Assembly: GCA_015067435.1 (NCBI GenBank) | Contig: SVMM01000004.1 | Span: 62,001-126,000 of the forward strand | Length of the DNA stretch: 64,000 nt | Reading direction: 5' to 3' | Source: Oscillospiraceae bacterium | GTDB lineage: Bacteria > Bacillota > Clostridia > Oscillospirales > Oscillospiraceae | Shown: positions 1-9,396 of the stretch, one piece after another | Layout: each line of letters begins with the position of its first letter | Numbering within the stretch: position 1 is the first letter of the stretch | The notes under the pieces: generated by a model | What the model was told of the DNA's origin: nothing | Database searches by the model: none | The model's input: the letters and a program-made list of their open reading frames with translations, nothing else | Made by a program: the position numbers and the translations under genes

Positions 1-1188
1 TAATATTACGTTTGCCGCCACCGAGATTACGCCCGCGAGCAGCGGCGTCTTTCCCTGCTGCTCGGCGTAGAACGCGCGGCTCAAAATGATCTGCACGCCG
101 TAGCCCAGCATACCGAGCGACAAAAACGTCAGCGCGCCCGCCGTCAAATCCGTGGACTGCGCGTCCCACGCGCCCCACTCGTACAAAAGCCGCACCACAG
201 GTCGCGCAAGCGCCGCAAGCCCCGCCGCCATGGGCGTGAGCAGGAACAGCATCGCGCTGAGCGTGCCGGAAATGCTCTCCCCCATCGCCGCCTCGTCCTG
301 CCGCGCGGCGTAGCGCGACATCTCCGGGAAGATAACGTTCGCGATGGAGAGCACGAACACGCCCGCGACGATGGTGTAGAGCGTGTTGGCGTACTCCAGC
401 GCGCTCGCCCCGCCGGGGATGAAGGACGCGTAGCGCGTCGCCACCGTCAGGTTCAGCGGCTGCACCCATGTGCTCACCAGCACGGGGCCCGCCAACAGCA
501 AAATTTTATGTAAACCTTCGTGCCGGAGCGCGGGGTGATAGCGGTAGCCGAAGCGCCGCAGCGCGGGCAGCTGGATGAACACCTGCACCGACCAGCCCAG
601 CAGGAACGAGACCGCGAGGCCGACGACGCCGAAGCGCCGGACGAAAAACAGGTAGTAAAGGATGATGACCAGATTCGACGCGGTGGACAGCAGCGCCGGA
701 ATATTGAACTCGCCGAGCGACTGCAAAATGCCGACGATGGAGAATGCCAGCCCCGTGAAAAGCACCGTCGGGAAAAGGATGCGCAGCAGCTGCGCGCAGA
801 GCGCGGCGGTCGGCGCGTCGAAGCCCTGCGCCAGCAGCGCGGTGATCGGCGCGGCGAAGAGCATCCCCAGCGCGCTGAGCGCGGCGGTGAGCAGCGTCAT
901 GACCGTGATAAACGCGCCGGAGAGGCGAAACGCCTCGTCCTTCCCTTTCTTTTCGAGATATTCGTTGAACACGGGGATGAAGCTCGCCGAGATCGCGGAG
1001 GCGAAGATCGCGTCGAAGAAGTTGCGCGGGATGCGGCTCGCGGCCATGAATGCGTCCGCCGCCATGCCGGTGGCGAAGTTCTGCCCCAGCAGCATGTCCC
1101 GCGCCAGTCCCAGCACCTTGCCCAGCAGCGTCAGCGCCATCATCACGCCCACCGTGCGGATATTCTTTTTTTGCTGTTCCTTTTGCAT
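1..1188 (-). CDS. murJ: MurJ lipid II flippase (partial, C-terminus beyond window)
   Basis: Reading leftwards from an ATG at 1188 gives 396 uninterrupted codons that run off the window edge. The protein starts MQKEQQKKNIRTVGVMMALT and continues with the hydrophobic segments, Arg-rich first helix (GLARDMLLG) and FIPVFNEY-type loop of the MurJ/MviN branch of the MOP flippases. It should move lipid II across the cytoplasmic membrane for peptidoglycan synthesis. AAAGGAA lies 6 nt before the ATG. The family is usually about 500 residues, so roughly 100 or more are missing. Its divergent neighbour murC also serves wall synthesis. The recurrent 10-mer described in the findings occurs at 506-515 (codons Leu-His-Lys) and again over the ribosome binding site. 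Confidence 0.9.
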   Translation of the reverse strand, partial: MQKEQQKKNIRTVGVMMALTLLGKVLGLARDMLLGQNFATGMAADAFMAASRIPRNFFDAIFASAISASFIPVFNEYLEKKGKDEAFRLSGAFITVMTLLTAALSALGMLFAAPITALLAQGFDAPTAALCAQLLRILFPTVLFTGLAFSIVGILQSLGEFNIPALLSTASNLVIILYYLFFVRRFGVVGLAVSFLLGWSVQVFIQLPALRRFGYRYHPALRHEGLHKILLLAGPVLVSTWVQPLNLTVATRYASFIPGGASALEYANTLYTIVAGVFVLSIANVIFPEMSRYAARQDEAAMGESISGTLSAMLFLLTPMAAGLAALARPVVRLLYEWGAWDAQSTDLTAGALTFLSLGMLGYGVQIILSRAFYAEQQGKTPLLAGVISVAANVIL

Positions 1189-1222
1189 GGCCGTTCCTTT
1201 ATGTCAACATAATATCAATGAT

Positions 1223-1251
1223 ATCATAGCAGAAAATTCCGGCTTTGTCTA
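1223..1251 (-). promoter_or_regulatory. Promoter of murJ
   Basis: On the minus strand TAGACA (1246-1251) and TATGAT (1223-1228) are separated by 17 bp, about 35 bp upstream of the murJ ATG. The leader contains the AT-rich stretch TTATGTCAACATAA. Confidence 0.55.
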
Positions 1252-1351
1252 CCTCCGAGGCGTTCTTTTCCGCCGGGCGCTTTCTTCATCCTGATCGCCC
1301 TGCGGCGTCCGGCGGCGGCGCATCTTGTCGAAACCGCCCACAAAAAGAGCA

Positions 1352-1380
1352 TTGCGCTTTTGTGCGGAATCGTTTATAAT
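1352..1380 (+). promoter_or_regulatory. Promoter of murC operon
   Basis: TTGCGC (1352-1357) and a consensus TATAAT (1375-1380) with a 17-bp spacer. The murC ATG lies 43 bp downstream, preceded by GAAAGGA. Confidence 0.7.
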
Positions 1381-1422
1381 AGTAGGGCTGAAAATTTGCC
1401 AATTCCCGAAAGGATCGTGCAT

Positions 1423-2799
1423 ATGGACATTTCCTCTTATCTGGTTCCCGGTTCCCGCGCCCATCTCGCCGGCATCGGCGGCGTCTCCATGAGCCCGCTC
1501 GCCGAGGTGCTGCACGGCATGGGACTCACCGTGCAGGGCAGCGACATGAACTTAAGCCCCGCCGTCGAGCATCTGCGCTCTCTGGACATCCCCGTCGCCA
1601 TCGGCCACGCCGCCGACAATCTGGGCGACTGCGACTTCGTCATCCGCACCGCCGCCATCCACGACGACAACCCCGAGATCTCCGGCGCGGTCACGCGCGG
1701 CATTCCGGTGTTCGAGCGCGCGCAGGCGTGGGGCGCGATCATGAAGGGCTATCAGAACGCCCTGTGCATCTCCGGCACCCACGGCAAGACCACGACCACC
1801 GCCATGGCGACGCACATCTTCATGGCGGCGCAGAAGGACCCCACGGTCATGATCGGCGGCACGCTGGAGCTTCTGCACTCCGGCTACCGCGTCGGCAAGG
1901 GCGACACGATCATCGCCGAGAGCTGCGAATACTGCAACTCGTTTCTGAGCTTTTTCCCCACCGTCGCGGTCATCCTCAACGTGGAGGCGGATCACCTCGA
2001 TTTCTTCCGCGATTTGCAGGACGTGCAGCGCTCGTTCCGCCGCTTCGCGGAGCTGGTGCCGGAGCGCGGGCACGTCGTCGCCAACCGGGACGACGCGGGC
2101 GCGCGCGTGACGCTCGTGGGGCTTGACCGGCCCGTGTTCTGGTTCAGTCTGAACGACGAAACCGCCGACTGCCGCGCGGCGAATCTCGCGTGGAACAACG
2201 GACTGCCATCCTTCGACGTCGTCGTGCGCGGCGAGACCTACGCCCGCGTCTCGCTCAACGTCGGCGGCGAGCACAATGTGATGAACGCGCTTGCCGCGGC
2301 ATCCGGCGCCTATCTGCTCGGCATCCCCGGCGAGGCGGTGGCGCGCGGTCTCGCCACCTTCCACGGCGCGGGGCGCCGTTTTGAGAAGAAGGGCGAGTAC
2401 AACGGCGCGGCGGTCTACGACGACTATGCCCACCACCCCGGCGAGCTGCACGCGCTGCTGGCGATGGCAAAGACGCTGCCCTACAAGCGCATCGTCTGCG
2501 CCTTCCAGCCCCACACTTACTCCCGTACCCACGCGCTGTTTGACGCGTTCGTGCGCGAGCTGCGCCTGCCGGACGTGCTGATTCTGGCGGAGATCTATGC
2601 CGCGCGCGAGCAGAATGACATCGGCATCTCCTCCGCCGACCTCGCTGCGCGCATCCCCGGCGCGGTCTACTGCCCGACGCTCGCGCGCGTGACCGAAACG
2701 CTGCGCGCCGTCGCCCAGCCGGGCGACCTGATCCTCACCGTCGGCGCTGGCGACATCTACAAGGCGGGCGAAAATCTGCTCAAGGACGGGGAAGCATGA
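1423..2799 (+). CDS. murC: UDP-N-acetylmuramate--L-alanine ligase MurC
   Basis: Cytoplasmic Mur ligase that adds L-alanine to UDP-MurNAc with ATP. The 458-residue protein has the N-terminal Rossmann domain (HLAGIGGVSMSPLA near residue 14), the ATP-binding SGTHGKTTTT loop near 117-126, the EADHLDFF motif of the central domain and the YDDYAHHPGE segment of the C-terminal ligase domain. Length is normal. An in-frame ATG at 1360 is rejected because it lies upstream of the -10 box; the ATG at 1423 follows GAAAGGATCGTGCAT. It is translationally coupled to the next gene, whose ATG overlaps the murC stop. Confidence 0.95.
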   Translation: MDISSYLVPGSRAHLAGIGGVSMSPLAEVLHGMGLTVQGSDMNLSPAVEHLRSLDIPVAIGHAADNLGDCDFVIRTAAIHDDNPEISGAVTRGIPVFERAQAWGAIMKGYQNALCISGTHGKTTTTAMATHIFMAAQKDPTVMIGGTLELLHSGYRVGKGDTIIAESCEYCNSFLSFFPTVAVILNVEADHLDFFRDLQDVQRSFRRFAELVPERGHVVANRDDAGARVTLVGLDRPVFWFSLNDETADCRAANLAWNNGLPSFDVVVRGETYARVSLNVGGEHNVMNALAAASGAYLLGIPGEAVARGLATFHGAGRRFEKKGEYNGAAVYDDYAHHPGELHALLAMAKTLPYKRIVCAFQPHTYSRTHALFDAFVRELRLPDVLILAEIYAAREQNDIGISSADLAARIPGAVYCPTLARVTETLRAVAQPGDLILTVGAGDIYKAGENLLKDGEA

Positions 2800-3332
2800 T
2801 GCTGGTATCCAAGTTTTTCGAAACCGCGCCGGAACAGTGCTCCGAGCGCGCGAAGCGCGCGTTCGCGCTGCTCGACGAGCTGCACATCCCCTATCGCCGC
2901 ATCGAGCACGCGCCCGCCGAGACCATGGAGGTCTGCGCCGCCATCAGCGACGCGCTGGGCACCCGCATCTGCAAAAACCTGTTCCTGTGCAACCGTCAGC
3001 AGACGGCGTTCTACCTGCTCGCCATGCCGGAGGACAAGCCGTTTTACACCAAGGATCTCAGCCATCAGATCGGCTCGTCCCGCCTCTCCTTCGCGCCGCC
3101 GGAGAAAATGGAGGAGCTGCTCGGCTGCTCCCCCGGCTCTGCCAGCGTGCTGGGGCTCGCCAACGACACGGAGCACCGCGTCCGTCTGCTCATCGACCGG
3201 GACGTGGTCGAGGCGGAGCGCTTCGCCTGCCACCCCTGCGACAACACCGGCAGCCTCACCATCCTCACGCGCGACCTGCTGGAAACCTTCCTGCCCCACG
3301 TGGGGCACAGCTACGACGTAGTGGAGCTCTGA
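2796..3332 (+). CDS. YbaK/ProX-type aminoacyl-tRNA deacylase
   Basis: A 178-residue protein of the YbaK/EbsC editing fold, most like the ProX/PrdX group that hydrolyses mis-charged Ala-tRNA(Pro). Visible family features are the ICKNLFLCNRQ strand with its conserved lysine, the FYTKDLSHQIG segment, the GSASVLGLANDTEHRV stretch containing the catalytic GxxSP-like loop, and ACHPCDNTGSL near the C-terminus. It begins with an ATG overlapping the murC TGA (ATGA), with a second ATG immediately after. No proline reductase genes are nearby, so a housekeeping editing role is more likely than a prd function. Exact substrate is inferred. Confidence 0.85.
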   Translation: MMLVSKFFETAPEQCSERAKRAFALLDELHIPYRRIEHAPAETMEVCAAISDALGTRICKNLFLCNRQQTAFYLLAMPEDKPFYTKDLSHQIGSSRLSFAPPEKMEELLGCSPGSASVLGLANDTEHRVRLLIDRDVVEAERFACHPCDNTGSLTILTRDLLETFLPHVGHSYDVVEL

Positions 3333-3347
3333 ACCTTCGCGGACGTA

Positions 3348-3385
3348 ATCGACCTCTCCCCGGCGGATGCCGGAGAGAGGTCGAT
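3348..3385. terminator. Convergent hairpin between the deacylase and PPTase genes
   Basis: Inverted repeat ATCGACCTCTCCCCGGC / GCCGGAGAGAGGTCGAT with a 4-nt loop and one mismatch, located between two convergent stop codons. The flanking T tract is poor on both strands, so termination efficiency is uncertain. Confidence 0.55.
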
Positions 3386-3399
3386 CTTGTTCGGCAGAT

Positions 3400-3990
3400 T
3401 CACTGGATCGAGAAGGTGCGCACGTCCGCGACACGCGCGTCCGAGTGCGTGCAGATGCAGGCGACATAGTCCGGGAACGTGTCGAGATAGATGATGCGCT
3501 CGCCGCGCATCGCCGGGCTCTCCACCTCCCGGATGGAACCGAGACCCGCGCCGTTCCACTTGCTCCGGCTCTCGCGCCGGACCCAGCTTTCAAAGAACTC
3601 CTTGCGCGAGGTCGTGCCCGCGATGCGTTCCATCGTGCGCTCGCTCACGGGGCGGATCTTCTCGATGTCCACGCCCAGTGGTTCATTATGTAAACCAATC
3701 AGCGCGGCGTGGCGCGTGTGGCTGATGTTGAACTGCACGTCGGGATAGCCGTCGAACTCCGGCTTGCCGTACTTGCTGTAGCGCATTCTGGGCAGCTTTT
3801 TCCATCCGTAGATGGTGCGCGTGACCATGTAGAGGATGGCGTAGGCGCACAGCGGCTCGTGGCGAAGCTCCTCCTTCGGCATGCGAAGCAGGCGCTCGCG
3901 GCGCTCCTCCGGCACGATGCGCAGGAAGGTCTCCGCTTCGGCGTTGGTCAGGGGGCGGTCCAGTTTCACGGCAAAAAGCTGAATGTCCAC
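3400..3990 (-). CDS. 4'-phosphopantetheinyl transferase, Sfp type
   Basis: Transfers phosphopantetheine from CoA to a carrier-protein serine. The 196-residue sequence carries both Sfp-superfamily signatures: FNISHT followed by GVDIEKI (Mg-binding Asp and Glu) in the middle, and FFESWVRRESRSKWNGAGL, matching the W-x-x-KE-S-x-x-K pattern but with Arg-Glu where Lys-Glu is usual. A GTG start at 3990 is chosen because AAAGGAGGG sits 7 nt upstream; in-frame ATGs further out fall in the promoter region. The gene is monocistronic and its target carrier protein is not in the window. The 10-mer TTATGTAAAC lies at 3686-3695 within the SHTRHAALIGLHNEP coding segment. Confidence 0.88.
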   Translation of the reverse strand: MDIQLFAVKLDRPLTNAEAETFLRIVPEERRERLLRMPKEELRHEPLCAYAILYMVTRTIYGWKKLPRMRYSKYGKPEFDGYPDVQFNISHTRHAALIGLHNEPLGVDIEKIRPVSERTMERIAGTTSRKEFFESWVRRESRSKWNGAGLGSIREVESPAMRGERIIYLDTFPDYVACICTHSDARVADVRTFSIQ

Positions 3991-4029
3991 GGTCCGCCCT
4001 CCTTTGCAAAAAATGTCGTTTTCCATAGA

Positions 4030-4058
4030 ATTATAGTGCAAGAACGCCGCCTTGTCAA
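4030..4058 (-). promoter_or_regulatory. Consensus promoter of the PPTase gene
   Basis: Minus strand TTGACA (4053-4058), 17-bp spacer and TATAAT (4030-4035): a perfect sigma-A consensus. The start codon is about 40 bp downstream. Confidence 0.85.
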
Positions 4059-4177
4059 TTTTCTTCTGCGGGCAATTCCGCGCGGGCGATAAAAAAACAG
4101 AAAAATCGGAAAGAAAAAAGAGGAAAAGCGTTTTTCCCGGCGTATATAACTACTGCATGCGAAAGGGGGCGGTCCGC

Positions 4178-5963
4178 TTGGCGTTCGACCAGCGTTTTTT
4201 GGACGAGCTGACCGCGCGCAGCGACATCGTCGACGTGGTGGGCAGTTACGTGTCTCTGGCGCGCCGCGGCGCGGAGTATTGGGGCTGCTGCCCGTTCCAC
4301 AGCGAAAAGACGCCCTCGTTCCACGTCCGTCCGGACCAGCAGATGTACTACTGCTTCGGCTGCAAGAAGGGCGGCGGCGTCATCAACTTCACCATGGAGA
4401 TCGAAAACCTCTCCTATCCCGACGCGGTGCGCTTTCTCGCGCGGCGCGCGGGAATGACGGTGCCGGAGGAGAACATCGACGACGGCGCGTCCCATCTGCG
4501 CGCGCGCCTGTTCGCCCTCAACCGCGACGCCGCCCGCTTCTACTACGACCAGCTGCATTCGCCCGAGGGCGCTCCGGTGGCGGAATACCTCCGCTCGCGC
4601 AAGATCTCGCCGCGCAACGCGACGAACTTCGGCCTCGGCGCGGCGGGCGCGGCGTGGGACACCCTGACCAATGCGATGCTCGCCAGGGGCTATACGCAGT
4701 CGGAGCTGGTCGCCGCGGGGCTTTCCGTCAAGGGCAAGAACGGCGGTTTTTACGACAAGTTCCGCAGCCGCCTCATCTTCCCGATCATCGACGTGCGCGG
4801 CGACGTGCTGGGCTTCGGCGGGCGCATCATCAGCAAGGATGACCCCGGCGCGAAGTACATGAACACGCCCGAGACCGTGATCTACAGCAAGCGCCGCGTG
4901 CTCTACGGGCTCAATCTCGCCAAGAAGAGCAAGCGGCCGGGCATTTTGCTCGTCGAGGGCAACATCGACGTCGTCATGCTGCACCAGGCGGGCTTCGACA
5001 ACGCCTGCGCCTCGATGGGCACGGCGCTGACGCAGGAGCAGCTGCACCTGCTCTCGCGCTACACGAAGGAGATCATCCTCTGCTACGACAACGACGAGGC
5101 GGGCAAGGCCGCGACGCAGAAGGCGCTTGCCCTGCTGGACAACACCGATTTCAGCGTCCGCGTGCTGGAGCTGCCGAGGCGGCTGGTCGACGGGCAGTAC
5201 GTCAAGCAGGACGCGGACGATTTTATCAAGTATCAAGGCGCGGACGCCTTTGAAAACCTGCTCACGGGCAGCGAGAGCGGCATGGACTTCCGCATGGCGC
5301 AGCTCAAGAGCCGCTTCGACCTCACGAACGACCGCGGACGCATCGCCTACGCCGCCGCCGCGGCGGAGCTGCTCGCGGACGTCAGCGGCGCGGTGGAGCG
5401 CGAGGTCTACACGGTGCGCGCCGCCGAGGCCGCCGGCATCGGCGCGGACACGCTCAAGCAGGATGTAGCGCGTCTGTCCTCGCGCAAGGCGCGCAAGGAG
5501 CGGCGCGAACAGGAGAAGCACGATCTGCGTCCCGCGGCCGCCGCGCAGCCGCGCGAGCGCTCCATGCGCTACGACAACCCCCGCTCCGCCCTGGCCGAGG
5601 AGGGGCTCCTGCGCCTGCTGGTGCTGGACGAATCGCTCTTCGGCGCGGAGCCGCCGCTCGCGCAGGAGGAATTCTCCTCGTCGCTGCTCGGCAGGCTGTT
5701 CGCCGCGCTCTGGGCGCAGCGCGCGTCCGGCGGCGTGCGTCCGGCGGCGCTGGACGGTCAGTTCGACGCGAGCGAGCTCGGCCACCTGACCGCCCTGCTG
5801 CAAAAACCGGAATCCACGGAGCACGAGTCGCGCCGGCGCGCGCTGGCGGACTATCTGCGCGTCGTCCGGGACGAGGGCGCGAAGCACGCGGCGGAGGACC
5901 CGCTTGCCGCGGCAATGAAAAAGTTTGCAAAAAGCACACAAGATAGAGATGGAGGAAGTACAA

Positions 5964-5974
<11 letters not shown>
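4178..5974 (+). CDS. dnaG: DNA primase DnaG
   Basis: Synthesises RNA primers at the replication fork. The 598-residue protein has the CHC2 zinc ribbon (Cys38, His41, Cys59, Cys62), the RNA-polymerase domain, and a TOPRIM fold with [11 protein letters not shown] (catalytic Glu) and CYDNDEAG (Asp-x-Asp). A TTG start at 4178 is preferred: GAAAGGGGG precedes it by 8 nt and [11 protein letters not shown] aligns with usual DnaG N-termini. An ATG at 4157 would overlap that ribosome binding site. Its last 11 bp overlap rpoD, as in the classical macromolecular-synthesis operon; rpsU is absent from its usual upstream place. Confidence 0.95.
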
Positions 5975-7355
<1,381 letters not shown>

Positions 7356-7360
7356 ATCAA

Positions 7361-7396
7361 AAAGCAGGAAGCGCACACGCTTCCTGCTTTCCTTTT
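7361..7396 (+). terminator. Terminator of dnaG-rpoD
   Basis: AAAGCAGGAAGCG / CGCTTCCTGCTTT, a perfect 13-bp stem with a CACA loop followed by CCTTTT. It also lies just beyond the stop of the convergent gene at 7413. Confidence 0.88.
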
Positions 7397-7412
7397 ATGT
7401 TGTTTGCGCCGC

Positions 7413-8087
7413 TTACGCCTTGTCCATGGCGCTCTGAACGCTGCTCTCGACCAGGCCCTGTGCCGCGGCCGCGCCGGTTGCGCCGCCGTTGGCATACTGA
7501 TCCTTGAGATCCTGGAACTTCTTCAGCGTCGCCTCACGGGTCTTCTGGGACAGCTCGGGCAGCTCGCCGCCCCACTGCTTCTCCGCCTCGGCATAGCCCT
7601 TCTCGAACGCCTCGATCATCATGTCGAGCTTGTCGGGGTCGCCGCCGGTCAGCGCGGTCGCATACTTCACAAAGCGGTCGCTGGTCTGCTCCACGCCCCA
7701 GTAGCCGTCGTCGGCGGTGTCCTTTTGCGCCTGCTCGATGTCCTCCTGCGTGAACTTGCCGTCCTTGATCGCGTTCAGCACGTTGTCCTTGGTAATCATG
7801 CCCGCCAGATCCGTTTTTTCGACCTGCTGGCCCAGCATCTGCCGGACAAGGTTGACCATGCGCTGCTCGCTCTCGCTCTTGAGCCGCTCGATGGTCTCCG
7901 TATCCACCTGATAGCCCCTCGTCTGAACGGTCTGGCGTCCGCCGTCCGCCTGGAACGTCGCCGCCTCGGTTTCCGCGGCTTCGGTCTTTTCCTCGGCCTT
8001 CGCCGTTTCCGCCCTGGCGTTCGCGGTGTCCGTCCTGACATAGGAATTGCTGCCGCTGATGCGCGTGTTGTTCATATCCAGTTCCAT
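7413..8087 (-). CDS. Unknown coiled-coil-rich cytoplasmic protein
   Basis: I do not recognise this 224-residue protein. It has no signal peptide or membrane segment. The first 60 residues are low-complexity (Ala/Glu/Thr/Lys rich). Then come ETIERLKSESEQRMVNLV, a MLGQQ motif and an acidic helical body (DIEQAQKDTADDGYWGVEQ), ending in an Ala/Gly-rich tail. Tyr-Trp-Gly and TSDRFVKYATALTGGDPDK suggest a small folded domain. The ATG at 8087 is chosen because GGAAGGAAA precedes it; upstream in-frame starts lack a ribosome binding site. A perfect 7+7 palindrome lies about 30 bp upstream. It is monocistronic and convergent with rpoD. Confidence 0.75.
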   Translation of the reverse strand: MELDMNNTRISGSNSYVRTDTANARAETAKAEEKTEAAETEAATFQADGGRQTVQTRGYQVDTETIERLKSESEQRMVNLVRQMLGQQVEKTDLAGMITKDNVLNAIKDGKFTQEDIEQAQKDTADDGYWGVEQTSDRFVKYATALTGGDPDKLDMMIEAFEKGYAEAEKQWGGELPELSQKTREATLKKFQDLKDQYANGGATGAAAAQGLVESSVQSAMDKA

Positions 8088-8117
8088 AGTGGTTTCCTTC
8101 CTTTCCGCACGATGTAT

Positions 8118-8134
8118 TTGTCCGCATCGGACAA
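8118..8134. promoter_or_regulatory. Operator-like palindrome TTGTCCG-CAT-CGGACAA
   Basis: Perfect 7-bp dyad with a 3-bp centre, in the leader of the unknown gene at 7413-8087. A second short dyad, GGAC-AATC-GTCC, overlaps it at 8129-8140. No cognate regulator can be assigned. Confidence 0.4.
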
Positions 8135-8198
8135 TCGTCCTTGATTGCATTCTATATATCGGCTGCAAAAAGGAAAGATTAAGCGGCGCGTCGGAATT

Positions 8199-9272
8199 TC
8201 AACGCAATTCGAGCATTTTTTTCGCTTCCGCCTCCGCCAGCGCGTACACGCCGTCGAAATCGACGCAGGGATTGTACGCGCTCTCCAGCGCGTCGTGCTC
8301 GCGTTTCGCCCGCCGCAGCAGCTCCGCCGCCTCGTCGCGCAGCGAGCGTTCCACCCGTCCGACAAAACGCGCGCGGGCACGCTCGGCGCGGGAGAGCGCC
8401 GCGAGCGGCTGCGCGTCGACGCGCACGCGGCGGTACGCCTTCCCCGGATACGGGCACTGCGCGGTTTCGGTGACGAACGCGGCGCCCGCCGCCGGGACCA
8501 GCACGTGCCGCAGCTCCCGCGGCCGGTCGGGGTTCGGGCACGCGAGCACGTCGAAGCCCGCCTCCGCCGCCGCGTCGCTCACGCGCTCCAGCGCCCGCGC
8601 CGCAAGCCCCCAGCCGTCGGCGAGCGCGTAGACGCGCGGGCAGAGCGCGTCCACGACGTCAAAGCGGCACAGCTCGCCCTGATGCGTCAGACCGCCGAGA
8701 AACGCGCGGTCCACGCGCCCGCGCGCGCCTGCGGGGCGTCCGAACTCCCGCCGCGCGATGTTCTCCATCCGCCGTGTAAGCCGGTCGAAGTCCATCGCCG
8801 CGTACACGGCGGCGCGGCGCTCGCTCTCCAGCGCGTCCGCGGCGCGCAGCACGCGATACGCCTCCGCGTACGCCGCGCGGTACGCGTCCGTGTGCGCCAT
8901 GATTTCCCGACGCGCCTCCTTCGCCCGCGCGACGTCACAAAAGCGCGACAGGTCTACATAACGCTCTGCCGCAAGGGTGTAGATCGGCTCCAGCGCGTGC
9001 GGTGCGGTGCCGTCCACAACGCCCATTTTCAGTTTCGGAAACAGCACGCCGTCCAGTGAGTCCGGATCGCCCGAGCAGTTTACATAAATTACTTCTTCTC
9101 CCTGCGCGGCGAGCTTTTCGGCGATGGTGCGCATAAAGGACGACTTGCCGCCGCCGGGGCTTCCCTTGATGATGAGCAGGTCGTGCAGCCGTGCGTTCAA
9201 AAGCTGGTCGTAAAGCGAGAAAAAGCCGGTGCCGCTGTTGGCGCCGAGGAAAATGTGTACGGAATCCTTCAT
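8199..9272 (-). CDS. P-loop ATPase, PRK06851-like family
   Basis: A 357-residue cytoplasmic nucleotide-binding protein. The N-terminus (HIFLGANSGTGFFSLYDQL) followed by the Walker A IIKGSPGGGKSSFMR near residues 36-50 matches the uncharacterised PRK06851 ATPases of spore-forming Firmicutes, which begin with a similar GFYSLYD motif. A conserved NCSGDPDSLDGVLFPKL stretch follows. The C-terminal half (ALSRAERARARFVGRV) is helical and Arg-rich. The ATG at 9272 follows GAGGTGTTTTCA; a longer reading frame upstream crosses the divergent promoter and is rejected. Biological role is unknown in the family as far as I know. The recurrent 10-mer occurs at 9078-9087 inside an AT-rich codon patch (VIYVNC). 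Confidence 0.8.
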   Translation of the reverse strand: MKDSVHIFLGANSGTGFFSLYDQLLNARLHDLLIIKGSPGGGKSSFMRTIAEKLAAQGEEVIYVNCSGDPDSLDGVLFPKLKMGVVDGTAPHALEPIYTLAAERYVDLSRFCDVARAKEARREIMAHTDAYRAAYAEAYRVLRAADALESERRAAVYAAMDFDRLTRRMENIARREFGRPAGARGRVDRAFLGGLTHQGELCRFDVVDALCPRVYALADGWGLAARALERVSDAAAEAGFDVLACPNPDRPRELRHVLVPAAGAAFVTETAQCPYPGKAYRRVRVDAQPLAALSRAERARARFVGRVERSLRDEAAELLRRAKREHDALESAYNPCVDFDGVYALAEAEAKKMLELR

Positions 9273-9357
9273 TGAAAACACCTCGCGACATCCTATGCGC
9301 TCCGGCGTCCGCTTGACAGGCGCGGCATGCCTTTTCCGCCCGCGGCAAACGCCGATA

Positions 9358-9387
9358 TTGACTTTTCCCCGCGCCGTCGCGTATAAT
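9358..9387 (+). promoter_or_regulatory. Promoter of the MFS gene, almost abutting its start codon
   Basis: TTGACT (9358-9363) and consensus TATAAT (9382-9387), spacer 18 bp. The ATG is at 9397, only 9 bp beyond the -10 box, so the transcript should be leaderless or nearly so. Confidence 0.7.
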
Positions 9388-9396
9388 GGGCGCATT

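Noticed and set aside
1249-1515. Minus-strand 88-codon frame between murJ and murC
   Set aside because: Mostly antisense to the murC N-terminus and its promoter; highly charged tail and no ribosome binding site.
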